NCBI RefSeq assembly: GCF_958979055.1
Contig: NC_084894.1
Span: forward strand, 21,793,616-21,857,615
Length of the DNA stretch: 64,000 bases
Direction: 5' to 3'
Origin: Alnus glutinosa
Taxonomy: Eukaryota; Streptophyta; Magnoliopsida; Fagales; Betulaceae
The position numbers and the translations under genes were made by a program. Below, one piece after another: positions 24,408 through 36,054 of this stretch (its first letter is position 1; every line of letters begins with the position of its first letter). A model generated the notes under the pieces. The model saw only the letters and a program-made list of their open reading frames with translations. It made no database searches and was not told the origin of the DNA.

Positions 24408-25750
24408 TGTGCAAATATCTACTTAAATAATAGACGAATAAATGTATGTTTTACTCGCAAGTACATAAAATCAAAACGATAGTATAGAGAGAAAGTACGA
24501 GATCATTCCCACGAAAATTGGTAAATTGTGTTTAAAGAGAATTTCCTGAGATAAATATTTTGAATGAAGTAAAATATAATTGCAATGGAATAAAGTAAAC
24601 AATATAATTAAAATCAGTAAATAAAATGGTAGAGCTCCGATATTCACCACTAATCATACTATTTTTATGAAACGATATGTACAATGCTACAAACCATATT
24701 GCGATACTTAATGTTTATCAGCCGCAAGGGCATGAAATCTACTCCTAAAGCTATTGATTTCCCTAAGCAATGAGTTAGGCATGCAGACATTTACTAAATT
24801 GTTCTTCAAGAAAGCATAAAACTGTGAAAATCGGTAAACACATTCGCACAGGATTCGGCCATCCAAATTGACATAAATAACAAATTAATACTACATGCAT
24901 ATGATGATCAAGCATAAACGCGCGAGAAATTCAAGAAAGTAAAAAATAATCAATTAAGAATCACAAATAGTAGTAGCAAAGCAAATCAAAACTTTAAAGA
25001 AACATGATTAAAGCTTCAATCGAGCCCCAACAAGAATAATTAACTACAATTAATTTGGATTAAAAGTATATACATACATAAAATATATAAAGGAAGAAAG
25101 AAAAACCAAAACCCTTCTTGATCAAGCCCTCTCCCAAAGCTTGTGTGTTTTTTCTTTAATGTTTAGAGACCTATTTATAGGATTTAGGAGAACCCTAGAA
25201 GCCCTATAAATCCTAGAAAATCGGAAGTCAGTCTCCTAGTCCAAGTAGAAGAATGAAAACCCAATCAAAGAAGGAAAATGATTCTAAATTAATTCGTCAA
25301 GATTTTTGGTTCTATATTGCAGGGTGATTTTAGCATAGAAAACGTTCGAATTAGGAAAAACCTATTTCAGACATATTTGTTTCCTTTTGTATTAGCTATC
25401 CAACGCTGCTAATTTCATCACAGTCCAATACTTAAGCAGAAAGTTATAGTTAAAATACAGGGACGTGCTTATTCTGAAATTTTTCAAAAAATTAACAGAT
25501 TTTGCTGATTTCTCTTTTCTGCAGCAAACAAGTCCAAAATTGAATTGGATTTGGATCTTTCCAAGAATAAGTCTACTAACTTTTGCTTCTTGCAAACTTT
25601 GTTCTAATCTTAGAACTTGATAGATTTTGAGTGTTTTTCTTAAAAAACCTACAAAATACAAAAACAACGCAAAATATCAAAGTACAACAAAACTAAAAGA
25701 TTGACATATGTGAATTAAGAGGTTTGAATGTGTAACATTTAGCAATTATC
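24408..25750 (-). mobile_element. Solo LTR of a gypsy-type retrotransposon
   Basis: The flanks ACTGA at 24403-24407 and 25751-25755 are identical, a 5-bp retrotransposon target duplication. Between them lie 1,343 bases without coding sequence. The left end TGTGCAAATATC and a segment near 24440-24520 (CGCAAGTACATAAAATC, GAGATCATTCCCACG) mirror, on the minus strand, the 3' part of the LTR at 660-742. It is probably left after recombination between two LTRs. The terminal base at the right is ambiguous. Confidence 0.75.
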
Positions 25751-25755
25751 ACTGA

Positions 25756-27115
25756 TTCACCATCTCTCATTGACGGTGTTGAAGATACAAGTACAAACTC
25801 ACAAATTCCTCCCGAGTCAGCAAATGGACAACCTTCTAAGCCGATGGCTAATGCCATTGATTCAGTGGATCAATTGGATTCACATGGATCCATATTGCCT
25901 CATATAAGTGCACATATATATTATTTGTGTAGTAATTATTTCTCTCTTTTCTATTTTTTATTTTTTATTTTTTTTATAGATTATGAACATACTACTTTAC
26001 CGTATGAGATATGATCTTTTGCCACCCAAAAACACAACTCTTGACCACCTTACTCATGTGGCAAGGTGCTCCCCTAGCTAGTTTTAGGGGTTTTTTTCTT
26101 TAAAAAAAAGGGTAAAAGTAAAAGTTTCCACATGGATAAATGTGATCAAGATTTGTGTCTTAGAATGACAATGTATCATATCTCTTACCAGATATGATTG
26201 ACTACGTTTCCATATTTTACCTAACAGTTATCAAGTCCATCAAACATCGGAACAGATGCAACGAGTTGAATTAATAGCTAGAACATGGTCCCATTCACCT
26301 AGAAATTCTTGACGGGAAGCAAGGACCTATAGGCAAGGTAGGTGGAAAGTTTATGAGGAAGGTGACCCTAGTTAATTGTTCGCAACCAGTGTGAGCTACA
26401 TCATGATTCTTGGTGCAAGATTCCACCTAAACATCAAGAAATGTTAAGACGTCGTATTCAGATACGACTCTTATTGTTTGAGGTAATGTTATTTACTACA
26501 TATTATGTGATAAAGTTTTGACCATTATTTTTTTAATTACTATGTTTCATACTAAATTTGCCCTGGACGTGAATCGCAAGGAAGACAAATTGTCATTGGA
26601 GAGCGCATTATCCCATAGCTATACAAGAATTTGCCATGAGCTTTTCAGCAAGCACTACAAACTATTTGGAGAGGAAGATGAGTGTAAAGATAAGGTGAGG
26701 GCCACTGTTCCCAAAGATATGGCAGAAGACACATGGCATACGATATGCGACTTATTTGAAGAGAAATCATGGAAAGTAAATTTTATTAAACTAAATTGAC
26801 AATGTGCATTGTTTGATATATGTAATGCTTCGAGAAAAATTACATAGCGATTAATTCCAGCTGATAATCGAACCTAAATGTCATCTCCAAAAACATTTCC
26901 TGCATTTCCTTCCTTAATCTTTCATGTCCTTGATTTAAGCTTCCAACTTCACTCTCCAGACATTCTATAGTACTTGGATCTGACATGGTTGGCTTTGGTA
27001 CCAAATTGTTACATATATATCTTGCATGGTTATAGAATTTGTAACATGACGATTTATAGGGAAAGCACTTTGGATATCTTTCTTGCGTAAATTTCCTATG
27101 ATGGATATTTAACAA
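25756..27115 (+). pseudogene. Relic resembling CACTA-associated plant transposase (Ptta/En/Spm type)
   Basis: Short open segments read like the conserved region that accompanies En/Spm elements, e.g. HLEILDGKQGPIGKV near 26300 and TVPKDMAEDTWHTICDLFEE near 26710-26765. They are interrupted by stops and splice-less gaps. On the minus strand 26840-26992 encodes a short coiled-coil peptide (MSDPSTIECLESEVGSLNQG) that may be an inverted piece of the same gene. The relic is split by the solo LTR. Assignment rests on weak motif resemblance. Confidence 0.4.
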
Positions 27116-27235
27116 TAATTAAGGTAAGTTTTCTATATGATTATTCGAGGAATTTGGAGCTCCCTTGTTAGGATATTTAAAGGAACCCTAAACCTCCTAT
27201 TAAGAAAAAGCTTAAAGATGAAGTTACGAGCGACT

Positions 27236-29106
27236 GTTAGAGGATAAACCTCTGCTGCATGTTATCCACTGCATCAGCACATCTTTGCATCAACAAATCT
27301 GTAGCAAGTCATCCATCTCTGCCTCAACAAGTCTTCCACGGCAGCACATCTCTACAATCACAAGTCACAATTGCAGCAGCAAAGCCATCCCTCTGATCAA
27401 GCCATTCCTCCTCTGATTTCTTACCATACCTTCAACCCATACCAACATGTAGTCAGCTTTCAGTTTCTCTCTTTGTACACTAGTCTTTAACTTTTGTTAA
27501 GTCTATATATTAACATATCTTGTAACCAAACTATGTAATGAGAATTAGCAAGATGTAATCTTTCAGTTTACCTTTGTGTTATCTTCTTCTTCCCTTTGCA
27601 AACATTCTTCTCCTTCCCTTTATTTTCTAATATGGTATTAGAGCATGAATAAGCCATCGTCAAGTCTTTCATTCCTTCCCATGGCAACCACAAATCCCTC
27701 ATCTTCAACACTTCACCAACATCCACATCCACTCAAAACATTGTCCCTGCCAACAAACATCTACCAAACGCTTGAAACTTTCGTCCCCATCAAATGTTCT
27801 AGCTCTCTGTAAATCGATCAACACCCATAGCTATTCCGGGTCTATGTCCCATAGCTGTCTCAACTCCGAAGACGAGACTGCCCAACCTTTACACCCAACA
27901 CCACAATAGATAGATATCTCTCCTCTATTCTTTACTATTTTTTACAGTTGCATCCTTTTTTTACCATCATTCCCACGAATCTTACAAGCCCCAAGCAAGG
28001 CCCTAAACAAAGTTTCACCTTCTCCACCCATACAAAATGAGCAAACATGTCTCCCCATCAAACCTTGCAGATCAAAAATCTCATATCATGCCACAACTAT
28101 TAGCCGACCCATAAAAAACAAGCAAACATCTCTCCACATCAAACCTTGCAGATCAAGAATCTCATATCTTGCCACAACTGTCAGCCAACACCCTTTATCG
28201 TTTCAACTTGCTCACCATCTTCTTGTGGTACGTCACAAACCGGTCCATCTCCCAAGTCAGGCAGTCAGTCGGACTCTTGGTTATCTGGCTTACACTTATC
28301 TTTTCACTTCTCTTTTGTTTTATTGTTTGTTTCTTCTGTGTGTTTTACCTAAGCTTACATTCACCTTTTTGTAAGGTGTGTTGTAGTTGTATTTTATCAA
28401 TTTGTTTCACTTGTAATTGTTATGGTTCATTGACCATTCAAAAAAATCATCACTTGAGGTATTTTTTTCGTCCATTGTTGGCCTAATTTTTAGCGTGTAG
28501 TATTGTTTAAAGACCCAAGTCTATTTTAAAGCCTTTTGACTCTTTTCTTTTGGCCTATTGTTAGCACAATCTCTTGCTTGAGGTATTGTTTAAAAACACA
28601 AGCCCATTTAAGCCTTTTGTTGGCTCTTTTCTCTTAACCCATTAATGGCCTAATCTGATACTTGTGGTAAATGTTCAAAGACCCAAACTCATTTAAGCCC
28701 TTTGTTGGCCATTTTTTCTTGGCCCATTGATGGTCCAATCTTTTGCTTGTGGTAAATGTTCAAAGACCCAAGCCTATTTTAAAGCCATTTGGCTCTTTTC
28801 TCTTGGCCCATTGTTGGCACAATTTATTGCTTGAGACAATGTTTAAGACCCAAGCTCATTTAAGCCCTTTGTTAGCTCTTTTCTTGGCCCATTGATGGCC
28901 TTAATTCTAGCTTTAAGGTACAGTTTGAAAGCTTGTGCCAATCCAAAAAAAAAAAAAAAAAATGATGAGAAGCAAAAGACAAACTGAAGGAAGTTCCTCC
29001 CATCAGTTTGCAGGGGGATGGATATTAGAGGATAAACCTCTGCCGCAAGTTATTCACAGCATCAACACATCTCTGCATCAACAAGTCTGTTAGAGGATAA
29101 ACCTCT
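27236..29106 (+). mobile_element. Non-coding copia-derived element
   Basis: A probable 5' LTR (TGTTAGAGGATAAACCTC, about 27236-27629) is followed by TGGTATTAGAGCATG, close to the tRNA-iMet primer site used by copia elements. A short gag-like start (MNKPSSSLSFLP) soon breaks up. The rest is non-coding. A polypurine stretch GCAGGGGGATGGAT at about 29009-29022 precedes a truncated second LTR (29024-29106). No pol domains are found, so it is a large-derivative or deleted element. Its tail recurs at 59107-59300 in block R. Confidence 0.65.
28498..28930 (+). repeat. About five tandem copies of an ~85-bp repeat
   Basis: Each unit has the order AAAGACCCAAG, CATTTAAGCCCTTTGTTGGC, CTCTTTTC, TTGGCCCATTGATGGCC and TTGCTTGAGGTA, with substitutions. 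It lies inside the copia-derived element. Confidence 0.8.
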
Positions 29107-29592
29107 AACGACGACGATGATTTATTTCATATACTTTGTTAAATAACATACAATAAAGCAAATAAATCAAATAAGAGTTTTACCCAACTACTGCTACCTA
29201 TTGGCTACTCATTATTGATCACAACTACTGATCAAATAAATACAACACAAATGGATAAACATAACAATGATCAAAACAACTCCCAAGTTTATCATCAAAA
29301 TTCTACTCTTCTGCCTCTTTACATAGTTTGCATGCACACACAAATTAAAATCAGGCCATAATTAACATGGACAAACTGAATAGTTATAGAAACGAAATTG
29401 ATATCTTTTGTTTGAATTCATTGTATTGCACATGCACCAAGATGATCATCAATTTTTCACACCACGATAATCATTTATTTAATTTTCATTGGAATTTAAG
29501 CTTAGTTCTTACAAAAATAAGACATTTTTAATTAGTTAAACTTAAAAATCACCACTAGTTATGTTGGGGGGGAGCAGTATGTAGAGCATTCC
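29107..29592. other. 3' flank of P450 copy P
   Basis: AT-rich; matches 59300-59780 downstream of copy R. No gene is seen. Confidence 0.6.
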
Positions 29593-31260
29593 TTATGGGT
29601 GAAGGATATCGAGCGAGCTCAAGCGGGCTATTGGTACACACACAAGATCATGGACTCTTGGAGCTGTCAATCCGGGCCCCTCATCCATATTAACAACAAC
29701 ATTTTCACCTTCCATTATCCCACCTCGTTGTCCGACCAACTTAAAATCAAAGCACTGGATCATAGCCGCAAGCAGTGCTGGGAACTCTTGCATGGCCAAA
29801 TTTATGCCAGGGCAACTCCTCCTCCCAGACCCAAATGAAAAAAATTGAAAATGTTGTCCCCTAACATCGATAATGCCCATACCATCCTTTGGTAAGAATC
29901 TTTTAGGCTCAAAGTCCAATGGGTTTTTCCAGTAATTGGAGTCCCTTCCAATGGCTCATACATTCACAAATAGCAAACTGTTTGCTGGGATGACATAGCT
30001 TCCAATCCTACGATCTTCTATGCATTTTCTTGCGACCATAGGCAATGGCGGGTGAAGCCTCAATGTTTCCTTTATGATGGCATGGATGTATGGAAGATTT
30101 GGAACGTTTGATTCTTGGACTAATCTACTATTCTTGATAACATTATCAATCTCTTTACGAGCTTTTTCGAGCACCGTTGGATGGTTGATAAGCTCTGCTA
30201 ATGCCCATTCGGTTGCAATTGATGTTGTATCTGTACCTGCTGCATAGAAATCCTTGAAAGGATGTACATATGCAAAGATGTTAGATTTTAGCATTGGCAA
30301 AATCAGTGCCAAAACTTATTTTGTTTTAAGTTTTAGTCTACTGGTTAAGACGGTAAATAATTTCATCTAAGACTGAATCCAAATCAAATTGGAAGACCTA
30401 GAAGATGTGGTTCAACCTAATCAAACAAGAAAATGAGCAGATTGAAATTTCATTAAGTGGAGTTAAAATCAGATATGTCAATCTCAGATTGAGCACGTCT
30501 CTGTATTTTAACCATAACTTTCATCTCAAGTATCAGATTGTAGTAAAATCAGCGGTATTAGAAAGCTAACACAAAAGCCAACAAATATTTCCGAAATAGG
30601 TTTTCCTTAATTCATATGTTTACTATACCAAAATTGTCCCACAATATAGGACTGAAAATCTGGGCGAATTTTTCTGAAATCCTATTCCAACTCGAACTGG
30701 ATTTCATTCAGATGTCTATTTAAAGGGACTTTCAAGTACAAAGTTATTAAGGATTCTACTCTAGAATTTAGTGTACTAAGAGAGGGTATTTGACATTGAC
30801 TATTAATGTTAAATCTCTCTTAGAGTTTTGGTTATTGTTTAACCATCAAACTTGAACAATTGAAACCAAGCAAAATTGTGGTTAAGGAAATCAAGAAGAA
30901 GAACTCTCCAGAGGTTCTGGGAGAAAAGCAAACAAGTGACTTACTTGTTGTAATTCAAGAGTGTAACGACTGTAAAGGTTTTGTGAGTATTGATATCTTA
31001 TAATTCGCGGATTCTTTGTTATTGAATTGATTTCCTGAGTTGACTATTTAAAATATTTTACATATTCAAATACAAACATAAAAATAAAAAAATAAAAAAT
31101 CAATATTTTAATCCTTCACGCCATCAGTGGCATGCACTTTATAATGGGTTTATGCCAACCAACAATAATATTGTTGTGATGTTTTTGAAACATCAGCGTA
31201 TCGCACTTTCGACAACAAAAGCAAAAACCTGAGAATTCTTAGATATTTAGTTATAACTTT

Positions 31261-31300
<40 letters not shown>

Positions 31301-33625
31301 GCTAACAGTGAATATGGCAGCCTGAGAAAGTTGCTTTGTATATGGCAATTGGCAAAGGTCTTTTTTTTTTCTTTTTCTTCTTCTTTTTTTTTAAAAAAAA
31401 AAAAAAAATTGAACAAGAAGCATGTGCTCCTTTCATTTCTAAACAAGCCAATAGGCATTACAGAGACAGATAAGGGGTACAAGACACCCCTACATCTATA
31501 ATCAGACTAAGTCTGACAAAGCAACTGCCTAAATAATACAAAAAAATTACATGAACACACATTGAAACCCCTCTTTACAATTAAGCACACCCTAAAAAGA
31601 TCAGAGGGCTGATCTAGCTATCACAGCCAACAAATAAGTTCATTAAAATTTGTGTATTACAAAGACACATGGTGATACATAGAGAAGCTATAGAATACAC
31701 ACAGCATAAACAACAGAAAGCCAAACACTGTCCATCATCTGAGGGAAGACAAACTGCAACCAAAGATAAAGCGTGTAGGACACGCGTCGTTCCCTGAGTC
31801 CCCGATAGCGAAAACAACTCCTCCATCCTCCGACCACCACTACCCATGACCTGAAAAACATGGCATGATCCACACACACCCATCAGGAAGAAAAATCCCC
31901 CGACATGCAGGCCACGCTCCGGCAAGAAAGAACTGCAAGGCCACCGGATTGTGACGGTCGGAACAAAAGAAGAGGGTGACCACAGTAGGAAAGCGCGTGT
32001 CTTGAAAGAACCAGTGGAGAATAGTAGATCTGGCTCACAGGGATGGAAACAGCTGTAACTCTGCCAGAAATCAACCAGAGACACAAGGAAGACAGTCAAT
32101 CTTCCAGAAGATGACGACAATCATGAAGGCTTACCTGTCATAAACAAAGAAAACAAGAAAAGCAACAAAGAAAAACAACACAAACTCCTCAACCCCTACG
32201 GGTTGGGAGACAAAACCTCCACCGGAGACCATCTGGGAGGAAAACGTACTCCCTGCCCCAACGGCAGGGAGAAACAAAACTACCCTCCAATGGTAGAAAC
32301 CATAGAGGGGCAAAAACCTCCTAGATAACTAGGAGGACCAGAGACTGGGAGGGAGGTTCCAACCAACCTCCACCAGCAAGAAAACTCTAAAAGAAGAAAA
32401 CTGTTTTACTTCTCTCTCTAGAAAAGAAGCAGAGCTTCTCTCTCTAAAGAGGCCTTAACACGCTTAAAAGGGGGAATTATAATTGGCAAAGGTCTTTTCA
32501 GAAAGGGATGTGAAAATAGTGCTCTGTTATTTGATCAATCACTAGCAAACTGTTCATATTTGAACAGTAGTATTTTCAAAAGAAATACTAATGGAATCAA
32601 ATATGTAAAATTAAAATCGGTCAAAAATATAGATTGCTAATTTGGTATTTTTGCATTTTCTTTTGTGTTTTGAAAATAAGGGAGAAAAAGGACCAAAAAG
32701 ATTGCAAACAGTAAAAAGATTCCATTTGATTAGAAGAACGTACCACAATCAGGGCTTTGATGTGAGCCCTAGTCAATTTTATCGCCGACTTTTCGTCCTC
32801 CGAAAAATCGAGCAAAATGTCCATGAAATCCTTCACTTGATGCTCTCGACCATCACGTTCTCTTTCTCCATTTCCCTTCTTTTTCCTCAAATCTTCGCGT
32901 CCTGTAATAACCTTCTCCACCAAAGCATCAAACCTCCTATGAATGTCTTCAATTCTCTTCCCAAATCCCTGCAAATCCAAACGCTTGCAAAACCATATAT
33001 AGTCAGAGACATTAAACTCTCCAAAAATCTGTACCATTTCACGTATCACAGCCCTAGCCTCCTCGGCCCAACCAAGCATCATTTGAGAAATTATATTATT
33101 AGTCAATTTCAACAACTCCTCAGTAACATTAACAGCCTCACCGGCCTCAGACTTGTCGGCCAAAACTCTTAAGAGCCAGCGATATGCTTTCTCTCTAAGT
33201 GAAATTAAGGCGTTGACAGTACGGCTGCCAAGGTGCTCGTTTGCGCTCAACTTCTTCATGAAGATCCAATAGGGTCCGGAGGATGCAAATGCAAAGGAAG
33301 AGTTATACGTGAGACGGTCAATGGCGATGGTGTGCTTGCGTGAAGTGAAAGAGAGTTCATTGGTTTTGAGAAGTTCTTTTGCGTACTCCGGCGTGGAGGC
33401 AACGATGCATGGGACTGAGCCAAGGCGGAGAGAAAATATGGGGCCATAGCAAACGGATACCTTGTGCAGAGACTAGTGGATGATGGGGCCAAGGAGGTGG
33501 AAGTGGCCAATGATCGGTAAGGCTATGGGGCTTGGCGGAAGCTTTGAATGGAAGGCGGAGAATAATATGGTTGAGACCAGGAGCACTAGAAGAAGGGTTA
33601 GGACCAGTAAGAGCTCTATTGCCAT
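29593..33625 (-). pseudogene. CYP93B: CYP93B-like cytochrome P450, copy P, pseudogene
   Basis: Exon 1 is 32744-33625 and exon 2 is 29593-30252, the same structure as copy Q. Codon 51 is TAG (33473-33475) where Q and R have CAG. In exon 2 a TGA at 29956-29958 replaces the Trp codon of [12 protein letters not shown]. Some conserved residues have also drifted (heme loop [12 protein letters not shown] against [12 protein letters not shown] in Q; PSSGPYW-type change in exon 1). The intron is enlarged to 2,491 bases by a LINE-like insertion. No full-length P450 can be made. Its upstream homology stops near 33711 and resumes near 42370 beyond the MuDR-like element, so its promoter region has been split as well. 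Confidence 0.93.
31365..32480 (-). mobile_element. 5'-truncated LINE-like retroposon in the intron of copy P
   Basis: AATTGGCAAAGGTCTTTT (18 bp) flanks it exactly at 31347-31364 and 32481-32498. On the minus strand the insert ends in an A-rich tail (31365-31390), the mark of target-primed reverse transcription. The insert is absent from the introns of copies Q and R. An open frame of 168 codons (31614-32120, minus) shows no domain I recognise. Source family is therefore uncertain: a LINE 3' end or a retrocopied transcript. Confidence 0.8.
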
Positions 33626-34330
33626 GGCTTCTAACGTAAAACTTTTATCGATAATAGATTCTTGTACGCTGATGTTATCTAATTTATAACAACTTGAACA
33701 GACAACCTGTCACGACATGTGTTAGAGAATAAAGACTTGTTGCAACATATCAAGAATATTTTTTTGATTTTTTTTTTCAATATTCTTTTTTATTTTTCTA
33801 TCTGATTTTCTTAATATATTTTTACTTTAATATTTCTTAATCCTAAGTTCTTACGTTGTTGAGTTTTTCAGAATTGAAAACGCAGTTCTTCTTTGATTTT
33901 CTAATCGCTTCCGCGACGTCAAGTTCGTTTGGTAATAGTTTTGAAAAATATTTTTTAATTTCGGTTTAAAAAAGTGCTTTAAAGTGATAAGCATTTTTTG
34001 GTGGGTACGTATGTTAATAATTTTTGAATGATTTTTATGGAATGAACTTTGTTTCCTCGTTAACTTCCTGGTAATCTATGTGGTATAAATATAATTACTC
34101 AATTAGTGAATCAAATGAAAAATTGCTCAAGGAAAAAAAATTCAAATAAAATGTTTTTTTTTTTCCTTTTATATTTTCATTCGCGGGAATGTCTAAAGCA
34201 ATGTGAATTGCAAGAAAATTTGAAGGAAAAATAATTGGGACAAAATTATGAAGTGTGACAGTACAATGAATGCAGGAAACACATCCTGTCCATTTCACTT
34301 TGGAGAGGAGTTGATCAGTTGTTTTTTTGG
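33626..34330. other. Upstream of copy P to the MuDR-like insertion
   Basis: The first 85 bases match the 5' flanks of copies Q and R. The rest is unrelated AT-rich sequence. No gene is seen. Confidence 0.6.
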
Positions 34331-34339
34331 GAAATAAAA

Positions 34340-34553
34340 GGGATAACTACACTTCACCCCCCTGATTTATCCACGGTGTGGCGATTTACCCCCCAATGTA
34401 CAAAAATCGGTACATGACCCCCCCGAACTTGCCAGCGTGTAACGAAATGGACCTTCCGTCCAGTCGCCCGTTATTTTGGATGGCAAGTCGGTCACGTGCA
34501 AGTCACGTGACCGTTTCAGACAGAAATTCTACCCAAAATACCCCCGCCTCACT
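34340..34553 (+). repeat. Left TIR of the MuDR-like element
   Basis: Begins GGGATAACTACACTTCACCC. It contains GTCACGTGCAAGTCACGTGA, two CACGTG-type (G-box/E-box) motifs that could act as promoter or transposase-binding sites. Nearly identical to the reverse complement of 41720-41932. Confidence 0.95.
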
Positions 34554-36035
34554 TATCGTTTGGATTTAGACATTTCGTGCGTGAGGTCCCCACTTCCACT
34601 TAGCACGGACGGCTACTTTCGAAGGTTCTACACGAACTGACCCACCCACAACCTGTCGCCGAAATCCATACCGAAATCCATACCGCTCAACTCGTTCATA
34701 ATCGTTGTTAAATAAAGGTTAGTGGTTTTTTAATGGAGAAAGTTTTTTTTTTTGGTAGGCGATTTGGGGGGGTTTTGTTAATCTAGGGTTTCGGATTTGG
34801 GGGTTTTTGTTAATTTAGGGTTGTCGGCTTTGGGGTTTTTGTTAATGTTGTTTGTTTAGTCTCATTTTTAATGTAGAAATTGACTGCAATTTGGGTATAA
34901 AAAAATGTTAGGGTTTGTCGGGATTTGGGGGTTTCGCTTACAGTATGTGTTTTTTAATCATTTGTGGTCCCGATTTGTATCCTTTTTTGCTTTGTTTGTT
35001 GTCTGCCGAAAACGTAATTGGTTTGTTAAAGTGCATTGGGTTTGATTTGTTAAAGTGCATTGGGTCCCGATTTGTATCCTTTTTGTTGTTTTTTACTAAT
35101 TTATATGTAGTGGGGTCCCGATTTGTATCATTTTTTGATTTGTTTGTTGTCTGCCGAGAACCTAATTGGTTTGTTTTGTTTATATGCATTGGGTTTGGTT
35201 TATATGCATTGGGTACCATGTGGTTTGTTTTGTTTACACCACATGGGACCCAATACATGGAACTTAAAAATATTGCCAGATACATGGATGTCTAAATTAT
35301 GAAAGTAGGAACTGTTTCTTTTTTTCACAGTTCATAATATCCTCATCACTTACCGGATACCGTGCATGTAGTGGAAGCTCTATGTTGATGTCAAGTCCAT
35401 TCTTATAATATATGCAGTGGGGTCCCAATGCACTATTTTTTTGCAATTTAGACATCCAGATACATGGATGTCTAAATTATGAAAGTAGGAACTGTTTCTT
35501 TTTTTCACAGTTCATAATATCCTCATCACTTACCGGATACCGTGCATGTAGTGGAAGCTCTATGTTGATGTCAAGTCCATTCTTATAATATATGCAGTGG
35601 GGTCCCAATGCACTATTTTTTTGCAATTGATTTTGGAGCATTATTGGGTCCTTATTTAATATGTCTCTGCATTGGTTAATATGTATGTGTACCTATCAAA
35701 TATATTTTTTTGCATATTAGTTGCACTATTTTTTTGGAGCACTATTTGTTTTGCATGTTACTACTTTATATGCAGTGGGGTCCCGATTGCAGTTGTGCTT
35801 TGCATATTAGTTGCAGTGCCTTATTATTGTGGTCCCCTTGTCCCATGCATAATATATTTTTTTGTTTGCATGTGTAGAATGAAGCTAGTCTTTGAGATTT
35901 ATTATTGTGGTCCCCTTGTCCCATGCATAATATATTTTTTTGTTTGCATGTGTAGAATGAAGCTAGTCTTTGAGATTTATTATTGTGGTCCCCTTGTCCC
36001 ATGCATAATATATTTTTTTTTTTTGCATGTGTAGA
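34554..36035 (+). other. 5' non-coding region of the MuDR-like element, with tandem repeats
   Basis: Between the TIR and the transposase ATG. It likely holds promoter and 5' UTR, perhaps non-coding exons. Repeated GGGTCCCGATTTGTATC-type segments occur from 34960. A 180-bp exact tandem duplication spans 35276-35627 and a 78-bp triplication spans 35820-36054. Confidence 0.6.
35276..35627 (+). repeat. 180-bp tandem duplication with a perfect hairpin at the joint
   Basis: 35276-35455 is repeated at 35456-35627 without visible change. At the joint AATTTAGACATCCA (35445-35458) and TGGATGTCTAAATT (35465-35478) form a perfect 14-bp inverted repeat around six bases. Confidence 0.9.
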
Positions 36036-36054
36036 ATGAAGCTAGTCTTTGAGA
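35820..36054 (+). repeat. Triplicated 78-bp unit containing the transposase start
   Basis: Three near-identical units each include TGCATGTGTAGAATGAAGC. Only the third leads into the transposase frame; the first two keep an open frame of 120 codons from 35672 that ends just inside the true start. Confidence 0.88.

Noticed and set aside
31614..32120. 168-codon gene on the minus strand
   Set aside because: It lies wholly inside a retroposon in an intron, with no recognised domain and no sign of its own promoter. Described with the insertion instead.
32642..33172. 176-codon frame opposite P450 exon 1 (also at 47940 and 61507)
   Set aside because: It is antisense to conserved P450 coding sequence, and its similarity among copies follows from the P450.
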